The notes beneath the pieces are model-generated. The model was not told the origin of the DNA. It made no database searches and saw nothing but the letters and a program-made list of their open reading frames with translations. Positions 18,009 to 24,714 of a stretch of DNA of 54,023 nucleotides are shown one piece after another. Source of the stretch: a virus. Position 1 is the stretch's first letter. Each line of letters opens with the position of its first letter. Where the stretch lies: IMG/VR virus record IMGVR_UViG_3300035659_001009, positions 1-54,023 of that record; one strand, given 5' to 3'. The translations under genes and the position numbers were made by a program.

Positions 18009-18552
18009 TCTTTGCTTCCTCCACCGCAGGCAAATAGATTTGAGGCGCACGTACCTCTGTAATTGCAGTAGGTGCATTCGCCGCAAGACGCTGTAGTTCG
18101 GATCCAGCACGAGACGCTTGTGCTAGATGGGAGAGTGGAACGGAGAGCTTGACGAGCTTATCACCGTTGGCGGCAGTGAGAACCTCTATCTTCGTCTCGA
18201 AGTCGTCAAGGGCCCGGGCGACAACCTTACGAAGCTTGCCCCCGAGGAGCCAATCCTCCTCCAGGAGTTCCCGTTTACGTTCTTCCCACAAGATCTGGGT
18301 CTGAAGTCGGTCATCCCCTTCCCACTGCTTCGCACGCGCCTCCCAGAACCATTCCTTTGCGACACTCGCCCAAACTTGGATGGCTTCTCCAGTGGATTCG
18401 TCGAGTCTCTGCCGGATCAACTCAAGACGGAACAGGGTAAACGCCTTCTGGATCGTGTACTCGGTCCCAAGGGGTTTCGCGTATTTGACGAATCGGCCGA
18501 ACCACTTATCCGGTTCGTCCTTCATTCGGGTCCAAACGAAAACGGCTTCCAT
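17956..18552 (-). CDS. putative terminase small subunit
   Basis: A 198-residue protein, ATG 18552, ending inside the terminase large start (53-nt overlap). It is helical and highly charged. The N-terminus (MKDEPDKWFGRFVKYAKPLG) and the central helices resemble DNA-packaging recognition proteins; the C-terminus is proline-rich. The small subunit normally binds the packaging site and regulates the large subunit. The assignment rests mostly on position before terL and on general character. Confidence 0.68.
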   Translation of the reverse strand: MEAVFVWTRMKDEPDKWFGRFVKYAKPLGTEYTIQKAFTLFRLELIRQRLDESTGEAIQVWASVAKEWFWEARAKQWEGDDRLQTQILWEERKRELLEEDWLLGGKLRKVVARALDDFETKIEVLTAANGDKLVKLSVPLSHLAQASRAGSELQRLAANAPTAITEVRAPQIYLPAVEEAKNESVHLETESGTPGGVS

Positions 18553-18670
18553 ACAACCTCAGAATCTCCTGGTCGGCTTCTTCAGTCAGACCCAATGCCT
18601 TCCTGATCTTCCGCACAGTGAAACCTTCTTTGAATAATTTACGGATGGCCTGTCGCTGCTTATTACTCAT
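18506..18670 (-). CDS. small helix-turn-helix protein, 54 aa
   Basis: Starts MSNKQRQAIRKLFKEGF at ATG 18670, overlapping the HNH stop in an ATGAGTAA arrangement. The core IRKLFKEGFTVRKIRKALGLT is a clear Mor/resolvase-like HTH. Fifty-four residues is about the size of the DNA-binding domain usually found at the N-terminus of terminase small subunits, and the gene overlaps the start of the putative small subunit. It may be a split DNA-binding half of that protein or a late-operon regulator. Confidence 0.55.
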   Translation of the reverse strand: MSNKQRQAIRKLFKEGFTVRKIRKALGLTEEADQEILRLYGSRFRLDPNEGRTG

Positions 18671-19127
18671 TGCTTGCCCACTCATCGGCTCCTGGCCGAA
18701 AGTCGGTACTATCCACATGTTTGGTGTCATTACACTGTTTACACAATGGTTGGATATTAGAAATGTCGTTCGACCCACCCTTTGAAACTGGAATAACATG
18801 GTCTGCGACTAGCTTTACGTCATTATGACCACAACATAAACATCGATTGCCGTACTTCCTCCTGAGCTCTTTCCATCCTCTAGCAGTAAATGAACCACCG
18901 TTTCCAGCTACGCGAGCTCGGCGATTCTCCTGAGCAGACTTCACAACGTCAGGATGAGCGTCTTGCCACTTCTTAGCCTTCATCCTGTTTCTAAGTTCTT
19001 GATCAGGATACTTAGCCCTCTCCTTAGCGAGACGGTTGCGCTTCTCTATAATACGAAGCTCAACCTCTACCAGGTCAGGGTGCTCCGCCATCCATTCAGT
19101 TACGAACGCTAAGTAGTCAGAGTCCAT
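18663..19127 (-). CDS. HNH endonuclease
   Basis: A 154-residue protein counted from ATG 19127; the frame is open to a TTG at 19172, but that overlaps a -10-like element. A long charged helical N-terminus leads to an HNH domain at the C-terminus: CLCCG, then LVADHVIPVSKGG (catalytic His), then ISNIQPLCKQCNDTKH, with four zinc-binding Cys. First gene of the minus-strand unit, next to terminase, where free-standing HNH enzymes can assist cos cleavage or act as homing endonucleases. The two HNH genes at 25-26 kb share its N-terminal style. Confidence 0.85.
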   Translation of the reverse strand: MDSDYLAFVTEWMAEHPDLVEVELRIIEKRNRLAKERAKYPDQELRNRMKAKKWQDAHPDVVKSAQENRRARVAGNGGSFTARGWKELRRKYGNRCLCCGHNDVKLVADHVIPVSKGGSNDISNIQPLCKQCNDTKHVDSTDFRPGADEWASNE

Positions 19128-19171
19128 GGCTTGTAGGCAGAAGTCTCGAAATAGTTCTTTTTTACATATCA

Positions 19172-19177
19172 ATTATA
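19172..19177 (-). promoter_or_regulatory. possible -10 element for the late (minus) unit
   Basis: The minus strand reads TATAAT here, about 50 nt upstream of the HNH ATG. The best -35 candidate at 16-17 bp matches only TTG, so it is a weak sigma70 promoter or one that needs an activator, as is usual for late phage genes. Confidence 0.35.
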
Positions 19178-19243
19178 CGCTTTTTTCAAAATAAAGCAAG
19201 TGGCAACAGTGTTTTTGGTCCGTAGCAACCGTCTCGAAAAAGC

Positions 19244-19288
19244 TTGACAATTTATAAAAATTGTTGTATAATTTTTATAAATTGTCAA
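19244..19288 (+). promoter_or_regulatory. consensus sigma70 promoter inside a perfect 19-bp inverted repeat
   Basis: TTGACA (19244-19249), a 17-bp spacer and TATAAT (19267-19272) form an ideal sigma70 promoter. The same DNA is a perfect inverted repeat: 19244-19262 pairs with 19270-19288 around a 7-nt centre. A dimeric repressor binding this dyad would cover both promoter hexamers. It lies 15 nt upstream of the ATG of a probable HTH regulator and at the divergence point of the two transcription units, so it is probably the main early promoter and its operator. Confidence 0.85.
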
Positions 19289-19303
19289 AAACAGGAGGTT
19301 ACA

Positions 19304-20089
19304 ATGATTACAGGAATGTACGAACCCAACGAAGACGACATTGGCACCCAAGCACCAACAAGAGACGAGGAAGCAGTGGAGATGTATCTCCAAGGGATTC
19401 ATGTTGCAGACATTTGTGTCGAACTCGCCCTGAACCCACCGACTCTCTACCTTATTCTCCGGAGGGCTAGCGTACCAATCGACCGGAGAGGAGCACACCC
19501 CACAGGGTCTTCTCAGGACGCCACGCCCCGTCTGCTGCCAACCCTTGATAGGCCTTTTGGTGTTCATGATCCACGCGCAATTGGTAGACCTCCCAACTTG
19601 GTCACTGAAGAACTCCGCACTTTGATCCTTCACGACTATGAGACCTTTGGATCAGCTCGCAAAGTTGCACATCTCAATGGCCTGACGTACTGGATTGTGT
19701 TGAGGACGCTACGTGAGGAAGGAGTACCACTGTTTATTGGAGCGAAGAAGCAGCCTAGGCCCAGCATTACCGACCTCGCAGGACGGCCCTTGACTACTGA
19801 TGAGGTCTCCAGCATACAGCTAGGAATTGAAGCCGCTGCCGCTGATGACGCCGTATCGCTTGAAGACGTTGCTTTGGAATTTGGGGTAAGTCTGGCCGTC
19901 CTTACGACGATTATCTCGTTGGGCTCCGGGCCCGTTGCGGTGGTGTCAAAGAAGGAGAAGACCAAAGCGGCGCACGCAATGGCGTCGGTCTCCGTGGCTG
20001 ACACAATCACCGCGATTACAAGGGAGGTTGAGGCTAGGGTACGTCGAGATTCTTTGGTTGACTTGCAGCCTCCGCTTCTCGATGTTTGA
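19304..20089 (+). CDS. probable multi-HTH transcription regulator
   Basis: A 261-residue protein from ATG 19304 with AGGAGG 5 nt upstream. Three segments look like separate helix-turn-helix units: about residues 22-55 (AVEMYLQGIHVADICVELAL), 105-140 (LRTLILHDYETFGSARKVAH, then TYWIVLRTLREEG) and 170-205 (SLEDVALEFGVSLAVLTTII). No enzymatic domain was seen. As the first gene behind the palindromic promoter it is the obvious candidate to bind that operator and repress itself and perhaps the divergent unit. DNA binding is inferred. Confidence 0.6.
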   Translation: MITGMYEPNEDDIGTQAPTRDEEAVEMYLQGIHVADICVELALNPPTLYLILRRASVPIDRRGAHPTGSSQDATPRLLPTLDRPFGVHDPRAIGRPPNLVTEELRTLILHDYETFGSARKVAHLNGLTYWIVLRTLREEGVPLFIGAKKQPRPSITDLAGRPLTTDEVSSIQLGIEAAAADDAVSLEDVALEFGVSLAVLTTIISLGSGPVAVVSKKEKTKAAHAMASVSVADTITAITREVEARVRRDSLVDLQPPLLDV

Positions 20090-20202
20090 TCCTGTTTTGG
20101 GTGAATGCCCCTGAGTGACAGTAAAAATACTGTTACGGTTGTAAACCACGGGATATTGTATTCCGTGCTTTATGACCGCGCCCGTTGACCAGGGAGGCCA
20201 AC

Positions 20203-20406
20203 ATGTCAGGTAACACCAACAACCTAACCCACCTCAGCACCAACGCTTTGGTGGTGGTCCTTGGGATCCTCGATGCTACAACGCATCGATTGATCCAGGG
20301 CGGCCGGGTGAAAGCCGCCGGTGTCCTCTGGGGCATGCGACACGTAGCTTCGACAGAGCTACTGCATCGCACCGGGAAGGCTCTCGACCTGGCCCATAAA
20401 GCATAA
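20203..20406 (+). CDS. hypothetical protein, 67 aa
   Basis: Start MSGNTNNLTHLSTNALVVVLG at ATG 20203, with AGGGAGG 5 nt upstream. Mostly helical, with a hydrophobic first helix and a basic second half (GGRVKAAGVLWGMRHV). Not recognised. The 113 nt before it hold a 6-bp hairpin with an A4 loop (20138-20153) and no clear promoter. Confidence 0.55.
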   Translation: MSGNTNNLTHLSTNALVVVLGILDATTHRLIQGGRVKAAGVLWGMRHVASTELLHRTGKALDLAHKA

Positions 20407-20425
20407 GAGCAGATGCTACCTGCGA

Positions 20426-20593
20426 AGCTCAAGGAGCTGAGGTCGGTGTAATGCTGACTGACATTACTTGAGCTGTATCGGTGTGAAGCCGACAAGGTCA
20501 TCAAGGTATGCAACTGTGTAGGATTCTGTAAAGAATCCTTTATTGGTCCTGTCGGCATGAATGCTATGTAGCGTGAATGCCGACTGAGAGATC
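20426..20593 (+). promoter_or_regulatory. hairpin, terminator-like stem and 49-nt element copy A
   Basis: Between two small genes a compound hairpin pairs 20426-20433 with 20467-20474 and, inside it, 20449-20453 with 20462-20466. A second stem, 20520-20526 with 20533-20539, is followed by a T-rich stretch and looks like a weak intrinsic terminator. Then comes the first copy of a 49-nt conserved element (20545-20593, starting GGTCCTGTCGGC), 18 nt before the next ATG. Copies B and C are at 21491 and 23265. Confidence 0.6.
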
Positions 20594-20611
20594 TTGACCA
20601 GGGAGGTCAAC

Positions 20612-20800
20612 ATGACGCCATTCGTCCGAAGGGTGTATCGTGTCATCGATCGAAAGGTCGCTGACGTCCTCAATCGGGGCTCAGCAGCAATCATTACTGA
20701 GCCATTTGGAGATCGGCGGCCTGCAATCACAGCTAAGACTGTGGATCAGGAGTACGTCGACCGAATCAAGAGCCAACTGTGGGCGGAGTGGAGGGCATAA
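20612..20800 (+). CDS. hypothetical protein, 62 aa
   Basis: A small basic protein, ATG 20612 with GGGAGG upstream, behind conserved element A. The N-terminus is arginine-rich (MTPFVRRVYRVIDRKVAD), possibly nucleic-acid binding. Its stop overlaps the next start as TAATG, so translation is coupled. Not recognised. Confidence 0.6.
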   Translation: MTPFVRRVYRVIDRKVADVLNRGSAAIITEPFGDRRPAITAKTVDQEYVDRIKSQLWAEWRA

Positions 20801-21021
20801 TGTGGTACTGTGCGTCGTGTGGTAAGGTGATTTGCAGAGGTCACTTCGCAATCAGCGTGCACGGGAAGCTGTTCTGCAGCGACGCGTGCGAAGCCGTGTA
20901 CGAGAGTCGAGATGTCGCCAAGGTCATCGAGGCGAACCTCGACAACGACGGGGGAAGGAGGGTAACATGCCTGAGTTCTGGTGGGAAGACGCGGACGGGG
21001 TTGTCCGCGGAGTCGTCGTAG
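20800..21021 (+). CDS. small zinc-finger-like protein, 73 aa
   Basis: Begins MWYCASCGKVICRGHF; two CxxC-like pairs (CASC at the start and FCSDAC about 20 residues later) match a treble-clef or TRASH-type zinc knuckle. ATG 20800 overlaps the previous stop. Its last 18 codons overlap the next gene in another frame. Probably a small zinc protein that binds nucleic acid or protein; role unknown. Confidence 0.55.
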   Translation: MWYCASCGKVICRGHFAISVHGKLFCSDACEAVYESRDVAKVIEANLDNDGGRRVTCLSSGGKTRTGLSAESS

Positions 21022-21146
21022 TACGCGATGACCTAACGGCCAAGATGTTCAATGAACCGGGACACGAATACGTGTCAATACGAGTCGTCGACGAAGCTCG
21101 CCTCCACACGGCGATCGTCCGACTCGAGACCCTGGTCGCAATCTAA
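20967..21146 (+). CDS. hypothetical protein, 59 aa
   Basis: Starts MPEFWWEDADGVVRGVVVV at ATG 20967 with GGAGGG upstream. Acidic N-terminus, then a beta-rich middle and a helix at the end. It overlaps the preceding zinc protein gene by 55 nt. Not recognised. Confidence 0.55.
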   Translation: MPEFWWEDADGVVRGVVVVRDDLTAKMFNEPGHEYVSIRVVDEARLHTAIVRLETLVAI

Positions 21147-21157
21147 GGAGGCTGAAC

Positions 21158-21412
21158 ATGTCAGTCAAAGGAACAATCATGATCGTAGTTGCTGGTGCGA
21201 TGCTCCTCATCGCCAAGGACGCGTGCCAGAGTGGAGGCGGGGGTGGCCCGGACACCTTCAATAGCGATGTCGCAACGGCCGTGCCCCTCATTGGCGCGGC
21301 CCAGGATGTGTACAGTCGCGCCATTGACGGGGCGGCCAGTGCGTATGGCGAGGGGGTCCAGGGCTCCCTGGCACAGCAGGCCTGCGCTGCCGCTCCGGAT
21401 CTTTGCAGGTAG
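21158..21412 (+). CDS. small exported or membrane-anchored protein, 84 aa
   Basis: ATG 21158 with AGGAGG upstream. Residues 5-18 are hydrophobic (GTIMIVVAGAMLLIA), followed by KDACQSGGGGG, which could be a lipoprotein-like cleavage site or a simple membrane anchor. The remainder is small-residue-rich with two further Cys near the end. Likely in the cell envelope; possible roles include superinfection exclusion, but that is conjecture. Confidence 0.55.
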   Translation: MSVKGTIMIVVAGAMLLIAKDACQSGGGGGPDTFNSDVATAVPLIGAAQDVYSRAIDGAASAYGEGVQGSLAQQACAAAPDLCR

Positions 21413-21431
21413 ACGCTAGTACAATTGAATA

Positions 21432-21539
21432 GCAGAGCGTAGTAGAGTCTACTAAGTGAGGCTCGAGTCGCTCTGCCAAAGAATTTATTCGGTCCTGTCA
21501 GCGGACATGGTCTGTCGTGTGAATACCAACTGAGAGATT
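21432..21539 (+). promoter_or_regulatory. branched hairpin and 49-nt element copy B
   Basis: An outer 8-bp stem (21432-21439 with 21469-21476) encloses a 7-bp palindromic stem (21440-21446 with 21448-21454). Copy B of the 49-nt element follows at 21491-21539; it matches copy A at 37 of 49 positions without gaps and ends 17 nt before the next ATG. Unlike A and C, copy B cannot form the internal hairpin, which argues for recognition as DNA. Confidence 0.6.
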
Positions 21540-21556
21540 TCACTAAGGAGACTGAA

Positions 21557-21673
21557 ATGAAGAGGCAGATCGATCTCAAGCGTGCCGGTCGCCGGGCCGG
21601 AAAGACATTCAAGCCCAAGTATAGTGGCGGGACGCGTCGCATTGCACGAACCAAGAAACAGAGAGAAGGCTAG
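21557..21673 (+). CDS. very basic small protein, 38 aa
   Basis: Starts MKRQIDLKRAGRRAGKTF at ATG 21557 (AAGGAG upstream). About 14 of 38 residues are Lys or Arg, with no acidic cluster, so it should bind nucleic acid or another polyanion. It lies behind conserved element B. A similar basic peptide is encoded at 28617. No family recognised. Confidence 0.6.
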   Translation: MKRQIDLKRAGRRAGKTFKPKYSGGTRRIARTKKQREG

Positions 21674-21674
21674 T

Positions 21675-21923
21675 GTGTCGATCTCAGATCTGGGCAAGTT
21701 CCTGGAACTCCACAACGTAATGACCTACGGATTGCGGGGCCGTAGGGTTGCGCTAGAGACAACCCGCGTAGCATGGATTCGTAGAACCGGAACGCGAGTG
21801 ACGATCTACGATTGGACGGCCGCACTCGAAGAGGCCGGCCACGACGACACCAAAGAGGCTCTAATCCTGATGGGAGCCCAGGTGTACGATTCGCAACTTC
21901 AGACCATACCTAAGGAGGCATGA
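21675..21923 (+). CDS. hypothetical protein, 82 aa
   Basis: GTG start at 21675 just after the previous stop, with GAGAAGG upstream; a longer in-frame start would run through the basic-peptide gene and is rejected. The sequence SISDLGKFLELHNVMTYGLRG and VRWIRR-like basic stretches suggest a small alpha/beta fold. Its stop sits beside the SD of the next gene. Not recognised. Confidence 0.55.
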   Translation: MSISDLGKFLELHNVMTYGLRGRRVALETTRVAWIRRTGTRVTIYDWTAALEEAGHDDTKEALILMGAQVYDSQLQTIPKEA

Positions 21924-21924
21924 C

Positions 21925-22179
21925 ATGAGTAAGAGAATCGAATTCGCCAAGATCATTCGGCTTGCCAAAGAACAAACTGGCAAGCACCGACCCTCGACCG
22001 AAGAGATCATCAAACAGCTCCACGAAGGAGGGGCATATAAGCTGATCCACCAAACCGCACTCAACGTGCTCACCAACGACAAAGACCCCATCGCCGACGA
22101 CAACTACGCCCACTACGCGGTCGAGGAGGTGATCGGATTAGCCTGCGTCGAGTATTTAGAGGACAAGCGGACCGCCTAA
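21925..22179 (+). CDS. hypothetical protein, 84 aa
   Basis: ATG 21925 with TAAGGAGG. A helical charged protein: MSKRIEFAKIIRLAKEQTGK, then EEIIKQLHEGG, then HYAVEEVIGLACVEYLED. No motif known. Part of a run of short genes with nearly identical SDs in which the stop and SD often overlap. Confidence 0.55.
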   Translation: MSKRIEFAKIIRLAKEQTGKHRPSTEEIIKQLHEGGAYKLIHQTALNVLTNDKDPIADDNYAHYAVEEVIGLACVEYLEDKRTA

Positions 22180-22188
22180 GGAGACATG

Positions 22189-22419
22189 ATGGCAACAAGA
22201 ATAACACTTCAAGAACTCCACTCGTGGATTCTAGAAGCTCGAGAAATCCTATACGATGAGAAACACGAGGGCGTGACGTCACCAAAAAACCTCGTCCTTA
22301 CAGGCGAATTAGCCGACTCGTTCGTAGACGTTCTCGAAGTACAAGAATCGTTCTGCAAAGTATTAGAGGCAGTCGATAACCTTGACTGCCTCTTCCACGA
22401 CAAGTTCGATTGCCGATAA
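22189..22419 (+). CDS. hypothetical protein, 76 aa
   Basis: Two adjacent ATGs (22186, 22189); the second has the better distance from AAGGAG. A helical acidic protein, MATRITLQELHSWILEAREIL, ending LDCLFHDKFDCR. Not recognised. Confidence 0.55.
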   Translation: MATRITLQELHSWILEAREILYDEKHEGVTSPKNLVLTGELADSFVDVLEVQESFCKVLEAVDNLDCLFHDKFDCR

Positions 22420-22430
22420 GGAGGCATGAA

Positions 22431-22850
22431 ATGGCAAACCGATGGTACACGAAGAAGGAAGCAATGGGGAAGTTGGGCCTCGCTCCCAACAACAACACCC
22501 AGCTGATGTCGATCATCCGGTCGCAGGAAGTCGAGTACACGTACATCTTCGACGACGTGCGACACATTCAGCGTCTGATGGTTGACGCGGACGCGATCGA
22601 CGGATACCAGATCCGCCACCGCGACCCGGACGGCGCCCACGAATGGAGCATTCGCATGACCGAGGACGCCCGCGATGCGTTCCTCAAGCTGGCGAACAAG
22701 TTCCACCCCATCGAGGAAGAGCCCACAAGAGCGCTCGCCGAGGTCATCAACGCGATCTACGACGCCGAAGACCTCACGGAGAAGCGTCGCCGCTACAACG
22801 CCAGCCGCAAGGTTGACACTGTCGCGCCCGCCAAGCTCCACGACGCCTAG
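22431..22850 (+). CDS. hypothetical protein, 139 aa
   Basis: ATG 22431 with AAGGAGG. The N-terminus MANRWYTKKEAMGKLGLAPN is reminiscent of a helix-turn-helix (KKEAMGKLGL) followed by a two-strand region, VEYTYIFDDVRHIQRLM; the C-terminus is highly charged. It may be a small DNA-binding protein. No enzymatic residues identified. It is followed by a strong hairpin. Confidence 0.55.
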   Translation: MANRWYTKKEAMGKLGLAPNNNTQLMSIIRSQEVEYTYIFDDVRHIQRLMVDADAIDGYQIRHRDPDGAHEWSIRMTEDARDAFLKLANKFHPIEEEPTRALAEVINAIYDAEDLTEKRRRYNASRKVDTVAPAKLHDA

Positions 22851-22862
22851 AACCTTCCCCAC

Positions 22863-22924
22863 AACCAAATACATTGTAGGAGTGGAACCTACGACGACCT
22901 AAGAGTCATGAATAGGTTCCACTC
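22863..22924 (+). promoter_or_regulatory. AAYYAAATA motif followed by a 12-bp perfect hairpin
   Basis: ACAACCAAATA (22861-22871) is followed by a perfect stem, 22880-22891 with 22913-22924, with a 21-nt loop. No U-tract follows, so it is not a classical terminator. The same layout recurs at 21421, 23181, 24352 and perhaps 24755. Confidence 0.6.
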
Positions 22925-22956
22925 ACGGTTTCGAGCAGACACCTAAGGAGACTAGA

Positions 22957-23172
22957 ATGTCTAGCGTATCAAAGACACAAGGAACGTTTGGTGCAACACT
23001 GTCGGCCGCAGTCCTGCACGACATGGATGACGGCCACAAAGCCGCGATCGTTTACCAGTACCACATCGAGTTCGAGGGTGCACCAGAAGAACTCGCAAAG
23101 GCGATCGCAGCACTACCCATGGTCGAAGAAGTCGCCAAGCTTGAAATAGGAAAGGGCATCGGCGAGAGGTAG
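22957..23172 (+). CDS. hypothetical protein, 71 aa
   Basis: ATG 22957 with TAAGGAG. Beta strand at residues 25-36 (KAAIVYQYHIEFEG), a helix (EELAKAIAALPMVEEVAKLE), and a short basic end. Looks like a small ferredoxin-like or ACT-like half fold but is not assignable. It is followed by another motif-plus-hairpin module. Confidence 0.5.
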   Translation: MSSVSKTQGTFGATLSAAVLHDMDDGHKAAIVYQYHIEFEGAPEELAKAIAALPMVEEVAKLEIGKGIGER

Positions 23173-23180
23173 TCTCTCCA

Positions 23181-23313
23181 CAACTAAATAACAGATAGGA
23201 GTCACCCACTCAGGAATGATGTTGAGTGACTCCTATCGAAGACTGAAGCACAAAGAACCGATTTGGTCCTGTCGGCGTTCATGTTAGATAGAGTGATCGC
23301 CGGCAGGTAGATC
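23181..23313 (+). promoter_or_regulatory. motif-plus-hairpin module and 49-nt element copy C
   Basis: ACAACTAAATA is followed by a perfect 12-bp stem (23194-23205 with 23226-23237). Copy C of the 49-nt element lies at 23265-23313, matching copy A at 36 of 49 positions ungapped, 19 nt before the next ATG. The gap from GGTCC to the ATG is 68 nt here, against 67 (A) and 66 (B), so position relative to the gene is held almost constant. Confidence 0.6.
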
Positions 23314-23332
23314 TCGATAAGGAAGGTTTGAA

Positions 23333-23672
23333 ATGGCTACGAACACAGTAATGAAAGCCCTTGCAGCACTGCAAGGCAAGTACGAATGGTTCACGCTGAG
23401 CACGGGTGGCCAGTTCACCCCAAATCCACTGACCAAGGAGCAGTGGCTGGCAACAGCGTTTGGCCCCCCCAGGGAACGAAGACGCCATGAGCGACCTGCT
23501 CTGTGAAATTGTCAACTGGACGGTGAAGCATGCCCGCGTCGACGCAATCCTTGCAAACGTGCCGGCCGACTACGAGTGGAGCAGTGACACAGGCGACAAC
23601 CCCACGAAAGCGACGCTCGCGTGGTGGTACCTGTGGGATCAACTCACTGAGTGGACCGAGGAGGCAAAGTGA
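23333..23672 (+). pseudogene. small gene split by a frameshift at C7
   Basis: ATG 23333 (GGAAGG upstream) opens MATNTVMKALAALQGKYEWF and runs to FGPP at a run of seven C (23464-23470), after which this frame ends at 23510. The +1 frame continues at once as GNEDAMSDLLCEIVNWTVKH to a stop at 23672. With one C fewer, a single protein of about 112 residues results. Either a sequencing indel, a real mutation, or a programmed shift. The product, helical and Trp-rich, is not recognised. Confidence 0.7.
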
Positions 23673-23929
23673 AACTTGTCGCGTACTTCGAGAACGGAAT
23701 GGAGGGCGTCACCCTAACACCCAAACAACTTGAATTGATTCGTAGAGGCGTCGCTTGCCTCTACGAAGATCGTAAGGATGAAGCGGCTCGCATCGACACC
23801 GATCTCCACTTGACGCCACGCGAGCACCTCATCATCAGCAACGAGAACGACGCCGACATCGAAGCAATTGAGCAACTCCGTGAAATCCTATATCAACAGG
23901 AAGTCTACGAAAAGGCTAAGGAGGCCTGA
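23669..23929 (+). CDS. hypothetical protein, 86 aa
   Basis: GTG 23669 overlaps the preceding TGA (GTGA), with GAGGAGG in front. Sequence MKLVAYFENGMEGVTLTPKQL followed by charged helices ending YEKAKEA. The next gene ends in the similar EQAKEA, because both C-termini encode the SD of the following gene (GCTAAGGAGGCC). Not recognised. Confidence 0.55.
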   Translation: MKLVAYFENGMEGVTLTPKQLELIRRGVACLYEDRKDEAARIDTDLHLTPREHLIISNENDADIEAIEQLREILYQQEVYEKAKEA

Positions 23930-23930
23930 C

Positions 23931-24140
23931 ATGAGCAAGTACGTGGACATGGAAGCAGAAGTAAAGAACGCGAGAAGGATTCGACAACTGGCGCAGGTCG
24001 TTGTGGACGCGTGGTCGCATGGCAGGACCGACATGCGATTCCATGAGTCAATGTCGAAGCTCAAAGCAGCACTGGACGCATCCAGAGTTTACGAACGACG
24101 CTGGGGCGGCGTAGTCGCAGAACAGGCTAAGGAGGCCTAA
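23931..24140 (+). CDS. hypothetical protein, 69 aa
   Basis: ATG 23931 with AAGGAGG. A single long charged helix pattern, MEAEVKNARRIRQLAQVVVD then MSKLKAALDASRVYERRWG. Possibly coiled-coil. Not recognised. Confidence 0.55.
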   Translation: MSKYVDMEAEVKNARRIRQLAQVVVDAWSHGRTDMRFHESMSKLKAALDASRVYERRWGGVVAEQAKEA

Positions 24141-24141
24141 C

Positions 24142-24354
24142 ATGCGCAAGCAACAACTGTACAAGGACATCATCACGGCGTGCAAAGCGTACAACGCAGA
24201 GACCGACGACGAGGACGACCAGATCGTCCCGATCCACCTCGGTGACATCCCACAAGATGGGATACTAACGGCCTACGGAGAGACCCTCGTCGAGGTGGGC
24301 ATCTTAGACGAGGACACCGACGAGCAGATCGCGCTACGTAGTAGCGCCAACTAA
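24142..24354 (+). CDS. acidic hypothetical protein, 70 aa
   Basis: ATG 24142 directly behind the previous stop, SD AAGGAGG. Acidic (TDDEDDQIVPIHLGD, DEDTDEQIA). Such small acidic proteins in early phage regions may inhibit host nucleic-acid-binding proteins by DNA mimicry, but nothing specific supports that here. Confidence 0.55.
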   Translation: MRKQQLYKDIITACKAYNAETDDEDDQIVPIHLGDIPQDGILTAYGETLVEVGILDEDTDEQIALRSSAN

Positions 24355-24419
24355 CTAAATAGTTCGTAAGTAACAACCGACGGCTCGAGGCGTGTGCAAC
24401 TTCGAGCCGTCTCTGTTAC
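24352..24419 (+). promoter_or_regulatory. motif followed by nested hairpin
   Basis: CTAACTAAATA overlaps the previous stop. A 10-bp perfect stem (24379-24388 with 24402-24411) sits inside a further 6-bp stem (24370-24375 with 24414-24419). Fourth copy of the motif-plus-hairpin layout. Confidence 0.55.
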
Positions 24420-24459
24420 CTACGAGCGTACGTAGGAACTGCGACCTAAGGAGGTCAAG

Positions 24460-24687
24460 ATGGCAACGTTACGTGTCAACACCGAGTTCGTCAGACGACA
24501 GGTATTCGCGTCGCAGCAGTACATACTCTTCATGAGCTACGAAGAGCTTACCCAACTCGCGGCGATAGTCGTCATCGCCACCGAGACCTTTTGGGAATCC
24601 CACGACGGCAACAACGAAGAGCATCGTGTCAAGTTCTTCCAACTCGCAAGTCTAGCAAACGAGTTGGAAGCCGCACTCAAGGCGTAA
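24460..24687 (+). CDS. hypothetical protein, 75 aa
   Basis: ATG 24460 with AAGGAGG. Helical with a hydrophobic centre (YILFMSYEELTQLAAIVVIA) and ending LASLANELEAALKA. Possibly a small helical bundle; not recognised. Confidence 0.55.
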   Translation: MATLRVNTEFVRRQVFASQQYILFMSYEELTQLAAIVVIATETFWESHDGNNEEHRVKFFQLASLANELEAALKA

Positions 24688-24714
24688 CAAAGGTTAGTAC
24701 GTAAGGAGACCAAG

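Noticed and set aside
18506-18799. 97-residue version of the small HTH protein
   Set aside because: Its first 43 codons lie across the HNH coding region; the ATG at 18670 in the ATGAGTAA overlap is the sensible start.
20779-20799. upstream start for the zinc protein
   Set aside because: MGGVEGI... lies within the previous gene; ATG 20800 overlaps the stop and begins the WYCASCG motif.
20426-24419. CRISPR array
   Set aside because: The repeated 49-nt element occurs only three times, 0.9-1.8 kb apart, with genes between; there is no regular repeat-spacer pattern.
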